Assembly: GCF_001940235.1 (NCBI RefSeq) | Contig: NZ_MJIE01000001.1 | Coordinates: 1,612,001-1,676,000, forward strand | DNA: 64,000 nt | Source: Hornefia porci | GTDB taxonomy: Bacteria > Bacillota > Clostridia > Peptostreptococcales > Anaerovoracaceae | Reading direction: 5' to 3' | In this document: one piece after another, positions 61,273-64,000 of the stretch | Layout of the letters: the number at the start of each line of letters is the position of its first letter | Position numbering within the stretch: the stretch's first letter is position 1 | The notes under the pieces: generated by a model | Database searches by the model: none | What the model saw: only the letters and a program-made list of their open reading frames with translations | What the model was told of the DNA's origin: nothing | Position numbers and translations under genes: made by a program

Positions 61273-61435
61273 CACGAGATTTTTACTATGTATAACATAT
61301 ATTTTATAATTGAGGTATCCAAATCACGTCATTCGTACCCGATTTTATAAAATTTTATAGAATCCCGTTGCGCCAAAGTGTACTTAGTGTACATTTCCTT
61401 GTGTGAAATGGTAAAAAATGTAAATCTGTGAAAGA

Positions 61436-61479
61436 AAATCTGCCACATTTTTGGTTTTTTTCGAGAAATGTGGCAGATT
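61436..61479. repeat. Palindromic repeat, copy 2
   Basis: Arms AATCTGCCACATTT (61437-61450) and AAATGTGGCAGATT (61466-61479) flank TTGGTTTTTTTCGAG, one base different from the loop of copy 1. Both copies are in the same orientation. Confidence 0.85.
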
Positions 61480-61715
61480 CTCCGAACAATGGGCTTTTAA
61501 GCGGCTTTGAAATCGTCAATTTACGATTTGTATCACTTGCCATTAATCGAAGTCGTCATTCTTTGTCACTTCTTGTCGTTCTTCGTCATCTTTCGGCCGT
61601 CGTGCAAATCAGACAGGTCCATCAAAAGATGAAGTCAAAAGATGAAAAGGATGAAATTCTGCAATCGGTGTCGAATATCTGTCAGGGTACTTTCCGAAAC
61701 TGTTGCAGGCTTACT

Positions 61716-61784
61716 CCAGCACCTCTTGTGAGGGCATTCCTGCATCTGCTGTGAGAACGTTCCAACACCTCTTGCGAGGGCATT
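61716..61784. repeat. 3 x 23-bp tandem repeat after the coiled-coil gene
   Basis: Units begin at 61716, 61739 and 61762. The first and third differ at two positions (CCAGCACCTCTTGTGAGGGC versus CCAACACCTCTTGCGAGGGC); the middle one is more diverged. The array ends seven bases from the stop of the coiled-coil gene. Confidence 0.7.
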
Positions 61785-61791
61785 GAATTTC

Positions 61792-62880
61792 TCAGCCTCT
61801 GAATCTGGCCAGGAGCTCTTCGCACTGCTTGCGTGTTGCGTCAATCAGCTCGTGGCTCTTCTGCTCGGCAAGGGCGATTTTTGCGTCTGCCTTGGCGCGG
61901 GCTTCTTCAACCTGGGCGTCGGCGCGTTTTCTTGCGGCGGCAACCTGAGCATCGGCACGTTTACGGGCCTCTGCCAGTTCTTCCTGGGCTCGGCTTTTGG
62001 AATCCTTCAGAACCTGCTCCGCCTGTGTACGCAGAACCTCTGCCTGGGAGAGGAGGGATTCCGCTTCCTTGCGCTCGGCGTCCGCCTTCTGCTGAATTTT
62101 CTCATTGATGCGCTGCTGACGGACCATTGCCTCAGCAACTGCGGTCCGGGCGTCTTCCTCTGCCTTCTGACGAAGCTTTACAACCTCTCTGTCTGCTTCC
62201 GCCCTCTTTGTCTCGATTTCCCTGGCCGCCGCAGCTTTCTTTGTTTCAATTTCTTTGTCCGCCGCAGCTCTTTTCGCTTCGATTTCCCTGGCCGCTTCTG
62301 CCTTTTTCGCCTCCGCATCCATTTTGGCGGCATACCTGATGCCTACGGCTTCCTCCTCCGCCTGCTTCTTTGTTTCCGCGGCTTCCTCCTCCGCTTTCTT
62401 ACGCGCGCCGGCTGCCTCATCAGCCGCCGCCTTGCGTCTGGCGTTGGCCTCAGCGAGAGCCTTCTTGCCTTCTTCCACTGCCGCGTTCTTCAGTGCGGCC
62501 ACCTCTGCCGCGGTGCGCTGCTGCATCGTCCGGATATTGGAAAGATAGTCATTTGCGGTCTCCTGTGCCTTCTCAAAGATACCGCTCAGAGATGCGGTCG
62601 CTTCCGCAATAGACCCCGCTTTATCCATCGTAATTTGGCGATTCTTCAGTTTTTCCTGCGCCTCCGAGAGCTGCTTCGCGGCCTCGTCATACTGCTTTTT
62701 CACTGAGCTGAGCTGTCGTCTGGTACTGTTCAGTTTTTCCTGTGATTCTGCCAGAAGCTTATTCGCCTGCGCTCTGGTGACATCCATCTCCTGCTCCAGT
62801 GCTTCTTTGTCCTCCGCCGCTCCCCGCAGCAGTTTAATCAGCTGTTCACGTGTCAGGTTCGCCAGTTCTCTGTCATTCAT
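61792..62880 (-). CDS. Long Ala/Glu/Lys-rich coiled-coil protein
   Basis: A 362-residue protein that is almost entirely charged alpha-helix, with no signal peptide or membrane segment. From about residue 160 it consists of heptad-like repeats such as AAREIEAKRAAADKEIETKK and RKRADAQVAAARKRADAQVE. The N-terminus (NLTREQLIKLLRGAAED) is a small separate helical part. Proteins of this kind may be cytoskeletal, DivIVA-like or envelope scaffold proteins, but no family signature was seen and similarity by composition alone would mislead. GAAGGAG nine bases before the ATG is a good ribosome site. Confidence 0.8.
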   Translation of the reverse strand: MNDRELANLTREQLIKLLRGAAEDKEALEQEMDVTRAQANKLLAESQEKLNSTRRQLSSVKKQYDEAAKQLSEAQEKLKNRQITMDKAGSIAEATASLSGIFEKAQETANDYLSNIRTMQQRTAAEVAALKNAAVEEGKKALAEANARRKAAADEAAGARKKAEEEAAETKKQAEEEAVGIRYAAKMDAEAKKAEAAREIEAKRAAADKEIETKKAAAAREIETKRAEADREVVKLRQKAEEDARTAVAEAMVRQQRINEKIQQKADAERKEAESLLSQAEVLRTQAEQVLKDSKSRAQEELAEARKRADAQVAAARKRADAQVEEARAKADAKIALAEQKSHELIDATRKQCEELLARFRG

Positions 62881-63057
62881 ATCGTCGTACTCCTTCCGTA
62901 TATCCCTCCGTGTTTTTTTACAAAAGCTTTTTCATATGTTTTTCGCACAGCGCGGACAGCGCGGCATGCTCTGCTGCGTGCGGTTTCGCGAATGCCGCGC
63001 GTTGTCGTCGGCCGGCGTTGTCGCCGTGAGTCGCTGCCAATCGCCGTGCTGAAAATG

Positions 63058-64000
63058 CTACTCGAAGATTTCCGCAGCGGCAGCCAGTTCCTGAATGATG
63101 CCGATGTGCTGTGGACAGACTTCCTCGCACTGCCCGCATTCGACGCATCTGGATGCCACGCCGCCGTCGCGGGTCTGCCACTCGTAGGTTCCCTGCGCAC
63201 CCGGATCATGATACAGGCTGCGATTGTTCATGGCCTTGAAAATTCCCGGGATCACGATCCCCTGCGGACAGCCTTTGACGCAGTAACCGCAGTTTGTACA
63301 GGGGATGCTGGGCAGACTGCGCATCTCCTCCGCCACCTTTTCCAGGAGCGCCCGTTCATCCTTTGTCAGAGGCTTGCCGCTGTCGGCGGTGTTCAGATTA
63401 TCCTCCATCTGCGCCAGATCCGACATGCCGCTGAGCACCGTCAGAACGCCGGGCAGCCCCAGCGCGAACCGCAGCGCCCAGGACGCCTGACCGGCCTGCG
63501 GATCAGCTTCCTCCAGGAGCTTCGCCGGACCCTCGGGAAGGTTGACCAGATTTCCGCCCCGCACCGGTTCCATCACAATAATCGGCTTGGCGTAAGCCCT
63601 TGCAGCTTCATAGCATTTCCGGGCCTCCACCGCTCCATCCTCCCAGTCCATGTAGTTGATCTGGAGCTGTACAAAATCAACGTCGCTGTGCGCGGCCAGC
63701 ACCTCCTCGAGGCGTTCTGCTTTGTCGTGAAAAGAAAAACCGTAGTTGCGGATCTTGCCTTCCGCCTTCTTCTCCTTCACAAAATCCCAGAGGTGATAAT
63801 CCTCGTAGAAATGCGTTCTGTCCTCGCCGAGATTGTGAAGCAGATAATAGTCGAAGTAGCCCGCTCCGGTGCGCCGCAGAGATGTCTCAAACATCTCCTT
63901 CGCCTCCGCCTCACTCTTCGCCAGAAATGCCGGGAGCTTGGTGGCGAGATAGAAGCTGTCTCTGGGATAGCGGTCCACAAGCGCCTCCTTCGCAGCAGTC
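63058..64000 (-). CDS. Aldo/keto reductase with C-terminal ferredoxin domain, 5' end outside window
   Basis: The frame stays open to the window edge, so about 80 N-terminal residues are missing. DSFYLATKLPAF, YYLLHNLG, FSFHDKAERLEEVL and PVRGGNLVNLP match AKR proteins of the YdhF/YakC type with a ferredoxin tail. The C-terminal 80 residues carry two [4Fe-4S] motifs, CTNCGYCVKGCPQG and CVECGQCEEVCPQ. Such fusions are common in anaerobes and probably take electrons from ferredoxin rather than only NADPH. The first in-frame GTG in the window is inside the protein and is not the start. The 177 bases after the coiled-coil gene start contain nothing recognisable. Confidence 0.88.
   Translation of the reverse strand, partial: TAAKEALVDRYPRDSFYLATKLPAFLAKSEAEAKEMFETSLRRTGAGYFDYYLLHNLGEDRTHFYEDYHLWDFVKEKKAEGKIRNYGFSFHDKAERLEEVLAAHSDVDFVQLQINYMDWEDGAVEARKCYEAARAYAKPIIVMEPVRGGNLVNLPEGPAKLLEEADPQAGQASWALRFALGLPGVLTVLSGMSDLAQMEDNLNTADSGKPLTKDERALLEKVAEEMRSLPSIPCTNCGYCVKGCPQGIVIPGIFKAMNNRSLYHDPGAQGTYEWQTRDGGVASRCVECGQCEEVCPQHIGIIQELAAAAEIFE

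Larger units (their letters stand above)
61043..61791. other. 749-base non-coding region with several repeat families
   Basis: No convincing gene is present. The region holds a 25-bp tandem repeat (61131-61180), two copies of a long palindrome (61228-61272 and 61436-61479), an AT-rich middle (61280-61440), and a 3 x 23-bp tandem array (61716-61784). Base composition drops sharply between the palindromes compared with the coding flanks, which is consistent with an old insertion or a non-coding element. Confidence 0.6.

Noticed and set aside
61131..61784. A CRISPR array
   Set aside because: The repeats are of three unrelated kinds with only two or three copies, no regular spacers and no cas genes.
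1..64000. tRNA, rRNA or riboswitch genes
   Set aside because: No cloverleaf with TTCGA/T-loop pattern, rRNA segments or known aptamer cores were noticed on reading; a covariance-model search would be needed to exclude them.

Overview
The window reads as chromosome of an anaerobic, low-redox Firmicute, most likely a Clostridia member (Lachnospiraceae, Anaerovoracaceae or a relative). The reasons are the oxygen-sensitive 4-hydroxybutyryl-CoA and 2-hydroxyacyl-CoA dehydratases, a butyrate-type Bcd/EtfAB module, AGGAGG ribosome sites, sigma-54 activators used for amino-acid and organic-acid catabolism, and a clostridial pRiA4b ORF-3-like gene. No rRNA, tRNA or CRISPR array was seen. Nearly all genes lie on the minus strand and form a chain of catabolic operons.

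Layout. 0-7.1 kb: a polyol or sugar locus (Fe-alcohol dehydrogenase, class II aldolase, PRD regulator, FGGY kinase, zinc alcohol dehydrogenase). 7.4-12.8 kb: diaminopimelate epimerase, a cation symporter and a diaminopimelate-type decarboxylase behind a sigma-54 promoter and its PAS activator. 12.9-15.7 kb: an IS1096 TnpR/pRiA4b-like protein and two uncharacterised reading frames. 15.8-23.1 kb: a GntR-controlled operon (aconitase X pair, histidinol-dehydrogenase homologue, SDR, zinc dehydrogenase, a 39-residue membrane peptide and an SSS symporter). 23.2-35.8 kb: a 2-keto-3-deoxy-sugar-acid operon with paired kinases, aldolases, 2-hydroxyacid dehydrogenases and aminotransferases in mirror order, led by an AGCS symporter behind a second sigma-54 promoter; its activator gene carries a one-base frameshift. 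35.9-40.6 kb: a KduD-like SDR, a chagasin-like protein and a TRAP transporter with a third sigma-54 promoter. 40.7-58.0 kb: two sugar-acid dehydratases followed, in reverse transcription order, by a large acyl-CoA operon (4-hydroxybutyryl-CoA dehydratase, CoA-transferase, FabZ-like protein, 2-hydroxyacyl-CoA dehydratase and its activator, crotonase, Hbd, thiolase, EtfAB, Bcd) with a fourth sigma-54 promoter. An IS110 element sits between bcd and etfB. 58.3-64 kb: the PAS/sigma-54 activator, a radical-SAM protein, repeat-rich intergenic DNA, a coiled-coil protein and an aldo/keto reductase cut by the window edge.

How it fits together. TRAP-imported sugar acids could be dehydrated by the UxaA and IlvD/Edd proteins to 2-keto-3-deoxy acids, phosphorylated and cleaved by the neighbouring kinases and aldolases to pyruvate, and the acyl-CoA operon would then dispose of carbon and electrons as butyrate-type acids. 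This flow is inference.

The most notable signal is a shared dyad, ATGC-N6-GCAT. It occurs twice upstream of the TRAP sigma-54 promoter and twice upstream of the bcd sigma-54 promoter, with a further copy overlapping that promoter, next to the PAS activator gene. This suggests one sigma-54 regulon joining uptake to acyl-CoA metabolism.
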